A stretch of DNA of 64,000 nucleotides from Alphaproteobacteria bacterium (GCA_005884765.1 VAZV01000144.1:1-64000); one strand, 5' to 3'; shown: positions 18,353-28,901, counted from the stretch's first letter. The notes: generated by a model from the letters alone, not told the origin. Made by a program: numbers and translations.

Positions 18353-19405
18353 TCAGCGCCTGCGGACGAAGCCGACGATGTCCTTTGTCGTCTTCAGCGT
18401 CTGTTCGGCGATGACGTTTGCACGTTCGGCGCCGTCGATCAGGATCTGATCGACGTGGCCTGGATCCGCCGCCAGCCGCTTCATCTCGGCGGCGATCGGC
18501 GACAGCTTGGCGACGCAAAGCTCGACCAGCGCATTCTTGAAACTGGAGAATTGCCCGCCGCCGAAGTCGCGCAGCACGTCGGACTTGGGGCGGCCGGACA
18601 ATGCGGCATAGATGCCGACGAGATTGTCGGCCTCGGCGCGCGCCTCTAGTCCCTTCTCCTCCGATGGCAACGGCTCCGGATCGGTCTTTGCCTTGCGGAT
18701 CTTCTGCGCGATGGTGTCGGCGTCGTCGGTGAGGTTGATGCGCGAATTGTCAGACGAGTCCGACTTCGACATCTTCTTGGTGCCGTCGCGCAAGCTCATC
18801 ACCCTCGTCGCCGGCCCCGTGATCAGCGGTTCCGGCTGTGGAAAGAACAGGCCATCTCCAAAACCGTGGCCGCGGATCGAGTCGCCAAAATCGTTGTTGA
18901 ATTTTTGCGCGATGTCGCGCGACAGCTCGAGATGCTGCTTCTGGTCCTCGCCCACGGGCACATGGGTGGCACGGTAGAGCAGGATATCCGCCGCCATCAG
19001 CACCGGATAGTCGTAGAGTCCGACGGACGCGTTCTCGCGGTCCTTGCCGGCCTTCTCCTTGAACTGCGTCATCCGGCTCAGCCATCCGACGCGCGCGACA
19101 CAGTTGAAGATCCAGGTCAGCTCGGCGTGTCCGGGGACCTGGCTCTGGTTGAAGACGATGTGCTTGTTCGGATCGATGCCGCTCGCAATGAACGCCGCGG
19201 TAACCTCGCGCGTATTGCGGGCAAGCTCCGCCGGGCCGCCCCATACGTCCACGCCTTGCGTGATCGCGTGCAGGTCGACGACGCAATAGAGGCAGCTGTA
19301 AGTCTCCTGCAGCTTTACGAAATTGACAATCGCGCCGAGATAATTGCCGAGATGCAGATTGCCGGTCGGCTGGACGCCTGAAAAAACCCGTTCAACCATC
19401 GCCAT
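18353..19405 (-). CDS. trpS: Tryptophanyl-tRNA synthetase
   Basis: 350 residues, normal for bacterial TrpRS, a class Ic synthetase charging tRNA-Trp. The HIGH-type signature is [20 protein letters not shown] and the KMSKS loop is [20 protein letters not shown]. The tail [20 protein letters not shown] is standard. It lies between uspA and murJ, a conserved order in this lineage. The frame is intact. Confidence 0.96.
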   Translation of the reverse strand: MAMVERVFSGVQPTGNLHLGNYLGAIVNFVKLQETYSCLYCVVDLHAITQGVDVWGGPAELARNTREVTAAFIASGIDPNKHIVFNQSQVPGHAELTWIFNCVARVGWLSRMTQFKEKAGKDRENASVGLYDYPVLMAADILLYRATHVPVGEDQKQHLELSRDIAQKFNNDFGDSIRGHGFGDGLFFPQPEPLITGPATRVMSLRDGTKKMSKSDSSDNSRINLTDDADTIAQKIRKAKTDPEPLPSEEKGLEARAEADNLVGIYAALSGRPKSDVLRDFGGGQFSSFKNALVELCVAKLSPIAAEMKRLAADPGHVDQILIDGAERANVIAEQTLKTTKDIVGFVRRR

Positions 19406-19468
19406 GGTCAGTGTTCCAGATTTACGTGAAAGATCGCTCGTTTCGCGCCGTCGTTTGCCATGCGCGCC

Positions 19469-20940
19469 TCACGCGCGCAAGTCGCCCGGCTTGGTCGGCC
19501 TGACGGCGTTAACCGTCTCGCGCCAACCCGTCACGCCAAACAGGCTCAATAACACGCCGTAAGCCGCCATTGCTCCGGCGATCAGCAGTGCCAGAACGAC
19601 AGTCTGCGCGAGGCCGTGTGCTGGCGGTGGAATAAAAATTATCGCCAACCACAACAGCGCGCCCATCACCAGCGCCGCCGCGGCGATGCGCGGCAACCGC
19701 CGGCGCGCTGCGTCATCGATTGCAAATCCAAAGTTCGCCGCTCCGCGCCGGATCAGGCTCGCCGCGTTGCTCCATGCCCCCACCGCGATACTGGCGGCAA
19801 TGCCGGCGGCACCAAAGAAATGACCGAGCACCACGGCCAGCACGAGCGCGACCGCAAGACCCGTCAGCATCGCCGCCAGCGGGGCGAGCGTGTCCTCGCG
19901 CGCAAAGAAGGCCGGCGACAGCGATTTCACCAGCACATGGGCGGGGAGAGCGAGCGCAAGCCACGTCAGCGCCTGCGCGGTCGCCGCGGTGTCGAAAGCG
20001 GTGAAGGCGCCGTGCTCGAACAACAACCGCACGATCGGCGCGCTCAGCACCATCAGTCCCAGCATCGCCGGCAGCGCCAGGCCGACGGCAAGTTCAAGCG
20101 CCCGCGATTCCGCGCGCGCCACGGCGCCGATCTCGCTGCCGCGCAGCGCCCGCGCCATTTCCGGCACCAACACGGTACCCATCGCGACGCCGACGATGCC
20201 GAGCGGTAATTCGACCAGGCGGTTGGCGAAATAAAGCCACGACACCGATGAGGGCGAGGAGGACGCGATGATCGCGCCGGCGACGCAACGCGCAAAGGGG
20301 TCGCAACGCCAGCGCCGTGGCCTATCGCCAGGATCGATAATTGCAACAAGCCGGCAATGCCCACGGTAGAAGCCATCGCAAGCGCTGCCCGACTTGCGTC
20401 CTGTCGCCAGACGAACAGCGCGGCCATGACTGAAATCAGCGCGATGTTGAACAATAGCGGCGAAAACGCCGTCAGCGCGAAGTGCCCTCGCGCGCTCGAT
20501 AGCGCCAGCAGCACCGTGGCGGGACCTGCGAAAGCAAGATAAGGCAGCATCAATCTGGCATCGTCGACCGCGAGTTGCAGCGTCGTCAGTCCGGCAAATC
20601 CCGGCGCGAGCGCGGTCATGACAAGCGGCATCAATACCCCGATCAATGCCGCGACGATGATGAGCGCCGCGCTGAGCGTGCCGAGCACCCGCCCTGCGAG
20701 AGCGGCCGCGGCTGCCGCGCCGGCGGTCTCGCGCTCGCGCAGCCATGCCGGCACCAGCGATGAGTTCAGCGCGCCTTCGCTCAACAGCCGTCTAATCACG
20801 TTGACGAGCTGGAAGGCGGCCAGAAACGCATCGGCGACCGGCCCGGCGCCGAGCAGCGCCGCGATCATGGAATCGCGCGCAAATCCAAGCAGCCGTGAAG
20901 CCAGCGTACCCGTGGATACCGTCAGGAAGGAGCGTATCAT
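19469..20940 (-). pseudogene. murJ: Lipid II flippase MurJ (MviN), frame broken by an apparent internal deletion
   Basis: MurJ flips lipid II across the inner membrane for peptidoglycan synthesis and is normally essential. The N-terminal half (MIRSFLTVSTGTLASRLLGF, then VADAFLAAFQLVNVIRRLLS) is intact to ATPLRV near 20285. The frame then shifts and picks up at VAGAIIASSSPSSVSWLYFA, continuing to the end (TVNAVRPTKPGDLRA). Family members carry about 27 residues between these points (around FAKAIPGMIASSGPQ), so about 80 nt seem to be missing. Several membrane helices are retained on both sides. Since loss should be lethal unless another flippase exists, a sequence or assembly error is a strong alternative. 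Confidence 0.85.
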
Positions 20941-21024
20941 CGGGCTTCTATAGCAGCGTTGGCTGTGTTAGGCCGCAGCGTTTCGGAAATCGCCGTAAAC
21001 GGACCCGACGCAGGATTTTGACGA

Positions 21025-22026
21025 ATGAGCGAGGCGAAATACGACGTTCTGGCGATCGGCAACGCGATTTTCGACGTGCTGGTGCGGACCGACGAGAAGT
21101 TTCTCAGCCGCCACGGCATGACCAAGGGCGGCATGGCCTTGATCGACGAGACACGCGCCGCGTCGATCTACCGCGACATGGGTCCGGCGACCGAGATGTC
21201 CGGTGGCTCGGCCGCGAACACCATTGTCGGGATTGCCAATCTTGGCGCCCGCGCGGCCTATGTCGGCAAGGTCAAGGACGATCAGATCGGCCGGCTCTAC
21301 ACCCATGACATCCGCGCCGCCGGGGTCGCGTTTGAGACGAAGGCGGCTTCAGACGGCCCCGCGACCGGCTGCTCCTACATCCTGGTGACGGATGACGGCG
21401 AGCGCACCATGAACACCTATCTCGGTGCTGCGCAGCAGCTGATGCCCGAAGATATCGATGCGGCGCAGATCGCGGCATCGAAAATCGTCTATCTCGAGGG
21501 CTATCTCTGGGACCCGAAGAACGCCAAGGAAGCCTTTGTCAAGGCGGCGACGATCGCGCATGACGCCGGCCGCGAGGTGGCGCTGACGCTGTCGGATTCA
21601 TTCTGCGTCGATCGCTATCGCGACGAATTTCTTGAGTTGATGCGCAAGGGCACAGTCGATCTGGTGTTTGCCAACGAAGCGGAACTGCATTCGCTGTATC
21701 AAACCTCAGATTTCGACACCGCGCTGAAGCAACTGCGCCAGGACACCAAACTCGGCGTCGTCACGCGCAGCGAGAAAGGTTGCATGGTCGCATCAAAGGA
21801 CGGCGTTGTCGCGGTGCCGGCGTTTCCAATCGAGAGGATGGTCGATACCACCGGCGCCGGCGATCTCTTTGCCGCCGGGTTCCTGTTCGGCCTGGTGCGC
21901 AATGCCGGGTATGAGAATGCCGGACGGCTGGGCGCGCTCGCGGCGGCCGAAGTGATCCAGCACATCGGCGCGCGGCCGCAAGTGTCGCTGAAGCAATTGG
22001 CGCAGCAGAACGGGTTGCCGGTGTAG
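21025..22026 (+). CDS. PfkB-family sugar kinase, adenosine kinase type
   Basis: 333 residues. PfkB signature 1 is SGGSAANTIVGIANLGARAA and signature 2 with the catalytic Asp is MVDTTGAGDLFAAGFLFGLV. The N-terminus YDVLAIGNAIFDVLVRTDEK matches the alphaproteobacterial adenosine kinase-like group, which phosphorylates adenosine (or another nucleoside or sugar) with ATP. Substrate is by homology. It is transcribed alone, divergent from murJ, and ends at a family B repeat shared with the convergent serine hydrolase gene. Confidence 0.9.
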   Translation: MSEAKYDVLAIGNAIFDVLVRTDEKFLSRHGMTKGGMALIDETRAASIYRDMGPATEMSGGSAANTIVGIANLGARAAYVGKVKDDQIGRLYTHDIRAAGVAFETKAASDGPATGCSYILVTDDGERTMNTYLGAAQQLMPEDIDAAQIAASKIVYLEGYLWDPKNAKEAFVKAATIAHDAGREVALTLSDSFCVDRYRDEFLELMRKGTVDLVFANEAELHSLYQTSDFDTALKQLRQDTKLGVVTRSEKGCMVASKDGVVAVPAFPIERMVDTTGAGDLFAAGFLFGLVRNAGYENAGRLGALAAAEVIQHIGARPQVSLKQLAQQNGLPV

Positions 22027-22054
22027 GGTAGCCGCGAGCGCAACTGTTTAACCT

Positions 22055-22145
22055 GTCGTGCCCGGGGCTTGTCCCGGGCATCCACGTCTTGGCCCAATGC
22101 ATCGCTCAAAGACGTGGATGGCCGGGACAAGCCCGGCCATGACGA
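22055..22145. repeat. Intergenic inverted repeat, family B copy 1
   Basis: It comprises two hairpins, CCCGGGGCTTGTCCCGGG and GGCCGGGACAAGCCCGGCC. Between them ATCCACGTCTT pairs with AAGACGTGGAT, so the whole 90 nt can fold as one long interrupted stem. It lies between the convergent kinase and serine hydrolase genes. A second copy is at 52349. A bidirectional terminator role is likely from position. Confidence 0.8.
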
Positions 22146-22172
22146 ACGTTGAGAGCGTGGACTATTTCGAGC

Positions 22173-23366
22173 TCACGCCGCCTTCTGGCCACCGGTCACG
22201 TCGAGCCCGGCATAGATACCGGCCTCGAAGCCCGCGAAAGCTTCCAGGCACTTGCGGTCCGCAAACGGCAACAGCTGCATCAGGATCACGCCGGTGACGT
22301 CGCGCGACGGATCGATCCAGTAATAGGTGTTGGCAAGCCCTGCCCAGGCGAGGCTGCCGGGACTGCGGCCCTCCGGAGTTCTCGCGGTGGTGATGAGGAA
22401 GGAGAGCCCCCATTTCTTCACCAGGTCCGGATAAAGATCGACGTCGTTGGTCGCGCTTGGGACCGCGGAAATCATCTTGGTCATGTTGAGCTCGCCGATG
22501 TGGTTCTGCCCCATCATCGCAACCGTCTCGGGCGCGAGCACCTGATTGCCGTTGCCGCGGCCGCCGTTGAGGATCATCTGGGTGAACTTGATGTAATCGC
22601 CGGCGGTACCGTATAGCCCGCCGCCGCCCATGTGGAATTCCGGATCCTGCTCGAGCTCGAACGGGATCGGCGCCAGCGATCCGTCCTCGCCGCGCGCATG
22701 CATGCCGACCAGCCGCTGACGCTGGGAATCGCCGAGCTTGAAGCTGGTATCGCTCATGCCGAGCGGCGTGAGCAGGTGATCGCGCAAGTACGCATCCAGC
22801 CGCTTGCCGCTCACGGCTTCGACGGCCTTGCCGACGAAATCGATATTGGTGCCGTATTCCCAGCGCGTGCCGGGATCGGACATGATCGGCGTCTTCAACG
22901 CGTCATTCTTGCAAGTGGTGACGGCGGGAAGCCCGGTCTTGTCGAGATACTTCACCATGTCACCGTTCCACATATTGTAGCAGAAGCCGGCGGTGTGGGT
23001 CATCAGATGGCGCAGCGTGATCTCCGTTTTCGCCGGCCGCAATTTTGGTTCACCGTTGGCATCGAAACCTTCGAGCACCTGGGGCGCGGCGAGATCGGGC
23101 AGCACCTTGCCGATCGGCGCATCGAGCGAGAGCTTACCCTCTTCGACGAGCTGCATCGCGCCCGCGGCCGTGATTGCCTTGCTCATCGAGGCGATCCAGA
23201 ACACGCTGTCGGCCGTCATGGCATCTGGCTTGGATAGGTCGCGTTTGCCGAATGCGCCCTGATAAATCACCTCGTTGCCGCTTGCGGCGATCGCAACCAC
23301 GCCAGGTATCTCCCTGGCGTCGGTTTTTTGACGCAGAATCTGATCGATCTGAGGTTGGGTTTGCAT
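22173..23366 (-). CDS. Serine hydrolase, class C beta-lactamase/esterase family
   Basis: 397 residues from ATG 23366, preceded by GGAGGAG. Motifs of the penicillin-binding-like serine hydrolase fold: S-x-x-K as FWIASMSKAITAAGAMQLVE, Y-x-N as WEYGTNIDFVGKAVEAVSGK, and a glycine-rich FHMGGGGLYGTAGDYIKFTQ. No signal peptide is evident, so a cytoplasmic esterase, lipase or peptidase role is more likely than antibiotic resistance. The closest named relatives are EstB/LpqH-type beta-lactamase-related proteins. The true substrate is unknown. It is convergent with the kinase gene. Confidence 0.88.
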   Translation of the reverse strand: MQTQPQIDQILRQKTDAREIPGVVAIAASGNEVIYQGAFGKRDLSKPDAMTADSVFWIASMSKAITAAGAMQLVEEGKLSLDAPIGKVLPDLAAPQVLEGFDANGEPKLRPAKTEITLRHLMTHTAGFCYNMWNGDMVKYLDKTGLPAVTTCKNDALKTPIMSDPGTRWEYGTNIDFVGKAVEAVSGKRLDAYLRDHLLTPLGMSDTSFKLGDSQRQRLVGMHARGEDGSLAPIPFELEQDPEFHMGGGGLYGTAGDYIKFTQMILNGGRGNGNQVLAPETVAMMGQNHIGELNMTKMISAVPSATNDVDLYPDLVKKWGLSFLITTARTPEGRSPGSLAWAGLANTYYWIDPSRDVTGVILMQLLPFADRKCLEAFAGFEAGIYAGLDVTGGQKAA

Positions 23367-23697
23367 AGCGCTCCTCCCGTTTGTTTTATGGCAGTGGCGC
23401 GATCTTCCTCCTGGCAGTTCCGCCTCGCAAGCATGTGTTAGCGGGAGGCTTTCCGGTCGCGATCTCGTGATGGGCCTGCGGGTGAAGCGGTAACCAAACC
23501 GCCACATTCCGCCACACTTTACGGTGAATTGGCCGCCATGCCGGTAGACCCTCCGGAATCGGAACGATATGGTTCCACCCAAGGGCTGTTAAGACATTTT
23601 TTTCAGTAAAGCGTTCAGAACACGATCGAATCGGCGCTGCCGATCGATAGTTTGATTCAATTTTTTGCGGCCAATGACGCCGCGCGAGGGGCAGGCA
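23367..23697. other. Intergenic region without recognisable gene
   Basis: About 330 nt between two divergent genes, so it should hold both promoters. It contains the GGAGGAG ribosome binding site of the serine hydrolase gene and an A/T-rich patch near 23590-23665. I see no ORF with family features and no clear palindrome. Confidence 0.5.
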
Positions 23698-24018
23698 ATG
23701 ATTTCGACCTGGAGCGAATGGAAGCGTTATCCGCGGGCCGGCCGCGGCGAAAATATCGAAGCGCCGATTACGCCCGGCATCTATGAAGTCCGCTTTGCCG
23801 GCACCGGTGCGCTGCACTCCTTCGGCGCGGTCGACAACGTGGCGCAAGCGCTGTCGCAGTTGTCGGTCGGTTCCAAATCGTGGTTCGCCCGGCGCGAGCC
23901 TGAAAGGAGGCCGGACCTCGAATATCGCACCTGCGCCACCTCGTCCAAGGCCGACGCCAAGGCCGCGGCGGAGCGCATGATCGGCCGCCGCGAAACCTAT
24001 TTGAGCGGCGCGGCCTGA
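23698..24018 (+). CDS. Conserved hypothetical protein (about 106 aa)
   Basis: It starts at ATG 23698 (MISTWSEWKRYPRAGRGENI) with GAGGGGCAGG just upstream. The core EAPITPGIYEVRFAGTGALH, then VDNVAQALSQL, and the conserved basic segment around SKSWFARREPERRPDLEYRT suggest a small soluble protein; the C-terminal half is helical. I recognise it as a Bradyrhizobium-type hypothetical but cannot assign a function. It lies upstream of the semialdehyde dehydrogenase gene with a 117-nt gap, so co-transcription is uncertain. Confidence 0.75.
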   Translation: MISTWSEWKRYPRAGRGENIEAPITPGIYEVRFAGTGALHSFGAVDNVAQALSQLSVGSKSWFARREPERRPDLEYRTCATSSKADAKAAAERMIGRRETYLSGAA

Positions 24019-24135
24019 CCGGGTTCGGTCTTCTTTCAAAAATGCTTGAAGCGACGGCGTTGTTGCGTCCGGTGCATTGTGGATTGTTTGAGCCTATAGT
24101 CGGCGTCAAACCACAAAAATCCGAGGAGCAACGCC

Positions 24136-25632
24136 ATGTCCCCGACCGCCGCTGCGCGTACTTCAAAACCCTCCGCGTCATCACTGCACGACCGCCTGAA
24201 GGATCCGTCCCTGCTGCGCGACCGCTGCTACATCGATGGCGCCTGGATCGGCACGCCGGCCAATCCGGTGACCAATCCGGTCAATGGCGTCGAGCTGGCG
24301 AAAGTGCCAAAGATGGGCACGGCGGAAGCCACCCAAGCGGTGGAGGCCGCCGAGCGCGCGTTTCCGGCCTGGGCCAAATTCACCGCCAAGCAGCGCTCCA
24401 ACATTTTGCGCAAATGGTTCGACCTGATCATCGCCAACCGCGAGGACCTGGCGCTGATCCTGACCTCGGAGCAGGGCAAGCCGCTCACCGAGTCGCTTGG
24501 TGAAATCGATATCAGCGGTGCCTATGTCGAATTCTTTGCCGAGGAGGCACGGCGCGTTTACGGCGAAACCATTCCGACGCAGCGCGCGGATGCGCGGCTG
24601 CTCGCGATCAAGCAGCCGATCGGCGTTTGCGGTGCGATCACGCCATGGAATTTCCCGTCCTCGATGATCACCCGCAAGGTATCGCCGGCGCTGGCCGCCG
24701 GCTGCACCGTGGTCATCAAACCCGCCAACGAGACGCCATTGAGCGCGCTGGCGCTCGCGGCGCTGGCGGAGAAGGCGGGCGTGCCGAAGGGCGTCCTCAA
24801 CGTCCTGACCGGCAATTCGTCGGCGATCGGCAAGGTGTTGTGCGAGCATCCCGCTGTGCGCTTTATCGGCTTCACCGGCTCGACCGAGGTCGGCAAGATC
24901 CTGTATCAGCAGGCGTCCGTCGGGGTGAAGAAGCTTGGGCTCGAGCTCGGCGGCAACGCGCCGTTCATTGTGTTCGACGATGCCGATATCGATGCCGCGG
25001 TCGAGGGCGCGATGGTCTCGAAATATCGCAACATGGGGCAGACCTGCGTCTGCGCCAACCGCATCTACGCCCAGGACAAGATCTACGATCAATTCGTGGA
25101 GAAGCTCGCCAAGAAAGCGGCCGCGATGAAGATCGGCGACGGCACCGAACAGGGCGTGACGCAGGGGCCGCTGATCAACATGGCCGCGATCGACAAGGTC
25201 GAGAAGCACATTGCTGATGCGCTCAAGGGCGGCGCCAAGATCGTCACCGGCGGCAAACGCCATTCGCTCGGCGGCACCTTCTTCGAACCGACGGTCTTGT
25301 CCAATGTCAGGGCGGACGCGCTGGTGTCGCAGGAGGAAACGTTTGGTCCGCTCGCGCCGGTGTTCCGCTTCAAGGACGAGGCCGAGGTGATCGCGATGTG
25401 CAACAAATCGCCATTCGGCCTCGCATCCTACTTCTACGCGCGCGATCTCGGCCGGGTCTGGCGGGTGGCCGAAGCGCTGGAGTCCGGCATGGTCGGCGTC
25501 AACACCGGCTTGATCACCACGGAAGTGGCGCCGTTCGGCGGCGTCAAGGAATCGGGCCTCGGCCGCGAAGGCTCCCATCACGGCATGGACGAATATGTCG
25601 AGATCAAATACGTGATGATGGCAGGGGTGTGA
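24136..25632 (+). CDS. gabD: NAD(P)-dependent succinate-semialdehyde dehydrogenase
   Basis: 498 residues, a full-length aldehyde dehydrogenase with GAGGAG upstream of ATG 24136. Catalytic Glu is in KLGLELGGNAPFIVFDDADI and catalytic Cys in NMGQTCVCANRIYAQDKIYD; the cofactor region FIGFTGSTEVGKILYQQ is typical. GabD-type features include the end PFGGVKESGLGREGSHHGMD. It oxidises succinate semialdehyde to succinate in GABA catabolism; a related semialdehyde substrate is possible. No gabT lies nearby, so the pathway link is not confirmed by context. The gene ends just before a family C repeat. Confidence 0.9.
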   Translation: MSPTAAARTSKPSASSLHDRLKDPSLLRDRCYIDGAWIGTPANPVTNPVNGVELAKVPKMGTAEATQAVEAAERAFPAWAKFTAKQRSNILRKWFDLIIANREDLALILTSEQGKPLTESLGEIDISGAYVEFFAEEARRVYGETIPTQRADARLLAIKQPIGVCGAITPWNFPSSMITRKVSPALAAGCTVVIKPANETPLSALALAALAEKAGVPKGVLNVLTGNSSAIGKVLCEHPAVRFIGFTGSTEVGKILYQQASVGVKKLGLELGGNAPFIVFDDADIDAAVEGAMVSKYRNMGQTCVCANRIYAQDKIYDQFVEKLAKKAAAMKIGDGTEQGVTQGPLINMAAIDKVEKHIADALKGGAKIVTGGKRHSLGGTFFEPTVLSNVRADALVSQEETFGPLAPVFRFKDEAEVIAMCNKSPFGLASYFYARDLGRVWRVAEALESGMVGVNTGLITTEVAPFGGVKESGLGREGSHHGMDEYVEIKYVMMAGV

Positions 25633-25635
25633 GCA

Positions 25636-25720
25636 CGTCATTGCGAGCATAAGCGAAGCAATCCAGTCTTTGTGCGCCTTGGCTGGATTGCTTCGTCGCT
25701 TCGCTCCTCGCAATGACGAG
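25636..25720. repeat. Intergenic palindromic repeat, family C copy 1
   Basis: A near-palindrome of about 85 nt: the left end CGTCATTGCGAGC and right end CTCGCAATGACG pair, and GAAGCAATCCAG pairs with CTGGATTGCTTC inside. It lies in the convergent gap between gabD and the SulP gene. A second copy is at 28902 and a half copy near 30938. Confidence 0.82.
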
Positions 25721-25729
25721 GCGGCGCGA

Positions 25730-27959
25730 CTACCTCCGCAGCACCGCGATGGTGCGGTTGGCGAAGGTCAAGCGCTCGGCCATTACGGTGACGAAATAGG
25801 TGAGCAGCTTCTGGCCGAGCGCCGGGTTTTCGCTCTTGATGGTCTCGAATTGGCGTGCGCTCAGGACATACAGGATACTCGCGACCTCAGCCTGAATGGT
25901 CGCACTGCGCGGCGCATGCGAGACCAGCCCCATTTCGCCGATCGTCGTGTAACGGCCGAGGCTTCGCACCCGTGTGACGCCGCCTTGATCTGCCGGCACC
26001 ATGATGCCGACCCGTCCGTCCAGGATGAAATGCATGGATTCGGCGGCATCGCCGGCGTTGACGATGGTCTCACCGGCATCGACCTCGAGGCGTTCGCAGC
26101 GGCCGATCAGCTCCGACGTGTCATCCTCGCTGCCGAGAATTTGCGCGAACCAGTCGCGAAGATTGGCCTCTTCCTGTTCGAGCCCCTGGTGCTGGGTGAT
26201 GATCTCGTTCTCGCACCATTCGAGCGCGTGATCGAGTTCAGGCACGATAGCGACCTCCTTCGAGATGAACTCGCTCGAGCGCAGCGCCTTCTCCGCCGCC
26301 GGGGCAAGGTGAACGAGCACCAGCTTGATGCCGCGGTCCTGCGCTGTCCGCTTGATCTGGGCGAAACTGTAGGCGGCTGACGAGTCGATGCCCGTGACCA
26401 GCTTGAAGTCGAACACCAGATACCGGCACTCCGGGTGTCGAGCCAGCAGCGCCTTGACGTGCTGGTAGAGCCGGTTGGCCGAACCGAAAAACAAATAGCT
26501 CTGCAGGTTCAGCCCCTGGATCTTGCCGCCATGCGCGGCAAGCACGGCCTGATCGTCGCGCGAGCGGTCAAGCGAGCTGCGATATTCCGAACCATCAAAG
26601 CTGTATTTTATGGAATCGATGCGCGCCGCACTCAGGGCGAAGGTGGTGCAGCCGATCACGACGCCGATCAGGATGCCGGCGATAAAACCCCATTGCACGA
26701 TAATGACGATGATCGCCAGCAGCGAAAGATATTCGGTGAATGAGAGCCGGCGGCGCGACTGAACGATCCATTTGTGGAACTGGTCCGCGCCCAGATAGAT
26801 CAACAGCCCGCCGAGCACGAATTTCGGCATGTAGCCGAGCAGCATGGGGGCAAACACCAGCATCAGCGCCGAGATCGCGGCTACCGTCAGGCCGGAAAGG
26901 CGGCCGCTTGCGCCGGTGTTGAAGTTGAGCACGGAGCGGCTGATCGAGATGCAGCCGGTGTAGCCGCCGAAGGCGCCGGACAGCATGTTGGCAAGACCGG
27001 TGACGTTCAGCTCGCGCTCGAGATTGGCCTCGCGATCGACGGCGACTTCGACGCCGGCGGTATTGAACAAGGTGCTTGTCGCCGTCACGAAGATCACTGC
27101 AATCAGATTGCCCAGAAGGTCCGGCACCGCGTACCAGGGATAGCGGCCGATTTCGTCCGCGTTCCACGGCAACATGAAATTGACGTGCGGCGGGGGCTGG
27201 AAGGTCCAGCCGGAGGCCTGCCTGCGTCGGCGAGATGCCGGCCAGCCAGAACGCGATGTGCGCGGCAATGACGCCGCCGATCAGGATGACGGGCAGTCCA
27301 AACGGCGTGCGGGAACGGTGCCAGGTCAGATAGAGTACAAGCGCCATCAGGCAAGCGGCCGCGAGCTCCGATAGCGTCTGGATGCCGGCGAACTGCTCGA
27401 GCGTTGCCAGTTGAGGGCGCTGACCGGTGATAACCCTCACGGCGCCGAGCAGGATCAGGTAGCCGGTCGCGCCCAAAAATCCGCCGACGACCGGATAAGG
27501 CACATAGCGGATGGCGCGGCCCATCCGGGACACGCCGAAACCACAAAGCACGATGCCGGTGGCGACGCTGGCAAGGCCAAGCGTCATCAGAACCGGCGCG
27601 AGCAGCGAGGCGGACGGGTCGGTCGACATCATTCGTTCGACCAGCGACGACGCCAAAATCCCGGTCATGGCGGCGGTCGAACTCTCCGGACCCGCGATTG
27701 CGAACGGCAACGAGCTGCCCAGCGCGATCGTTGCCGCGAGAACGGCGGATGAAATAAAGGTCGCGGCGACGCCGTAGGAAAGGAATGGCGCCAGCGGGCC
27801 GGCGAAGATGATCAGCGCGTAGGACAGGCCGAATGTCACGGTAAGAACGCTGGCGGCGCCGCCGCCGAGAACGTCATTAAGCGCTGCACGGAACCTCGGA
27901 CCGCGACTGACGGATTGACCGATGGATTGACTGACCACGCGCGCGTATGCCCCCAACAC
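25730..27959 (-). pseudogene. SulP-family anion transporter with STAS and cyclic-nucleotide-binding domains, frameshifted
   Basis: A single ancestral gene in two frames. The N-terminal part from GTG 27959 (MLGAYARVVSQSIGQSVSRG) gives the first membrane helices (GPESSTAAMTGILASSLVER) down to GISPTQA near 27225. The rest, starting ASGWTFQPPPHVNFMLPWNA one frame over, carries the remaining helices, a STAS domain (FDFKLVTGIDSSAAYSFAQI) and a C-terminal cNMP-binding domain (MHFILDGRVGIMVPADQGGV). The indel is small: one extra G or two missing bases in a CAGGCAGGCC context. Such proteins move sulfate, bicarbonate or other anions. A sequencing error would restore a full protein of about 740 residues. 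Confidence 0.85.
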
Positions 27960-28068
27960 CCACGGTCAGTGGTAGACGACTGCAACGTCCGCGGACAAGA
28001 TAATTTTTATGACAGCCGACGAAGCGCGATGGAATTCGCGCGGCATGCGCACGTGACAGGCGCCGCCG

Positions 28069-28875
28069 CTAGCGCGTGCCACCGTCCGCGCCGAAGGCAC
28101 CGTGACGTCCAGCGCCGGATGCAAAGCGCGTTGCGCCCGACAGCGTCTCGCCCGAGGCGATCACTTCCAGCCCGCCGCGCATTTCGTTGGCAATCGCCTC
28201 TTCCTCGTCGAGATCCCATTGCCGCAGCGCCGATAGCCGATCTGCACGCAGGCAGGTTTGCGGGAAGCGCGCGATGTCTTTGGCGAGCGCAATCGCATGC
28301 GCGCGCGTCTCGCCTTTCGGCACCAGCCGGTTGGCAAGACCCATCCGGAGCGCCTCGGGACCGCCGACCGGCCGTCCGGTGAGGATCAGGTCGATGGCCT
28401 GTGAGTGTCCGATCAATCGCGGCAAGCGGATGGTGCCGAGATCGATCAAGGGAACGCCAAAACGGCGGCAGAAGATGCCGAAGGTGGTGTCTTCGGCGAC
28501 GACGCGCATATCGGCCCACAGCGCCAGTTCCATGCCGCCCGCAACCGCAAAGCCTTCGATTGCGGCGATCACAGGCTTCGACAGCCGCAGCCGGCTCGGC
28601 CCCATCGGCGCGAGGGAGTTGTGGCCGCCGACTTCGCGCTTCTTTTCGGGATCGCCCGACGCCACCGCCTTCAGATCGGCGCCGGCGCAGAAATAGCCGC
28701 CGGTACCGGTGAACACCGCGACAGATGCCGCGTCGTCGGCATCGAATGCCAGAAACGCATCGTAGAGTTTTCGCGCGGTTAAACCATCGACGGCGTTGCG
28801 GCAATGCGGACGGTTGATGGAGATGATGGTGATCGGTCCATCGCGTTCGACAAGAACGGTATCGGCGTCGATCAT
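28069..28875 (-). CDS. Enoyl-CoA hydratase/isomerase family protein
   Basis: 268 residues from ATG 28875 (MIDADTVLVERDGPITIISI). It has a crotonase fold with oxyanion-hole segments GGYFCAGADLKAVASG and AIEGFAVAGGMELALWADMR. The position of the first catalytic Glu is taken by FCRRFGVPLIDLGTIRLPRL, as in several crotonase subgroups, so hydratase activity on a specific acyl-CoA is not certain. It may be a fatty-acid or aromatic-acid degradation enzyme. It is not clearly in an operon; a family C repeat separates it from purC. Confidence 0.88.
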   Translation of the reverse strand: MIDADTVLVERDGPITIISINRPHCRNAVDGLTARKLYDAFLAFDADDAASVAVFTGTGGYFCAGADLKAVASGDPEKKREVGGHNSLAPMGPSRLRLSKPVIAAIEGFAVAGGMELALWADMRVVAEDTTFGIFCRRFGVPLIDLGTIRLPRLIGHSQAIDLILTGRPVGGPEALRMGLANRLVPKGETRAHAIALAKDIARFPQTCLRADRLSALRQWDLDEEEAIANEMRGGLEVIASGETLSGATRFASGAGRHGAFGADGGTR

Positions 28876-28901
28876 GTGCGCGCTCCCTCGTTGTTGTAGG
28901 C

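Noticed and set aside
24181..25713. 510-codon minus-strand frame over gabD
   Set aside because: Antisense shadow of a full aldehyde dehydrogenase with catalytic Glu and Cys in place.
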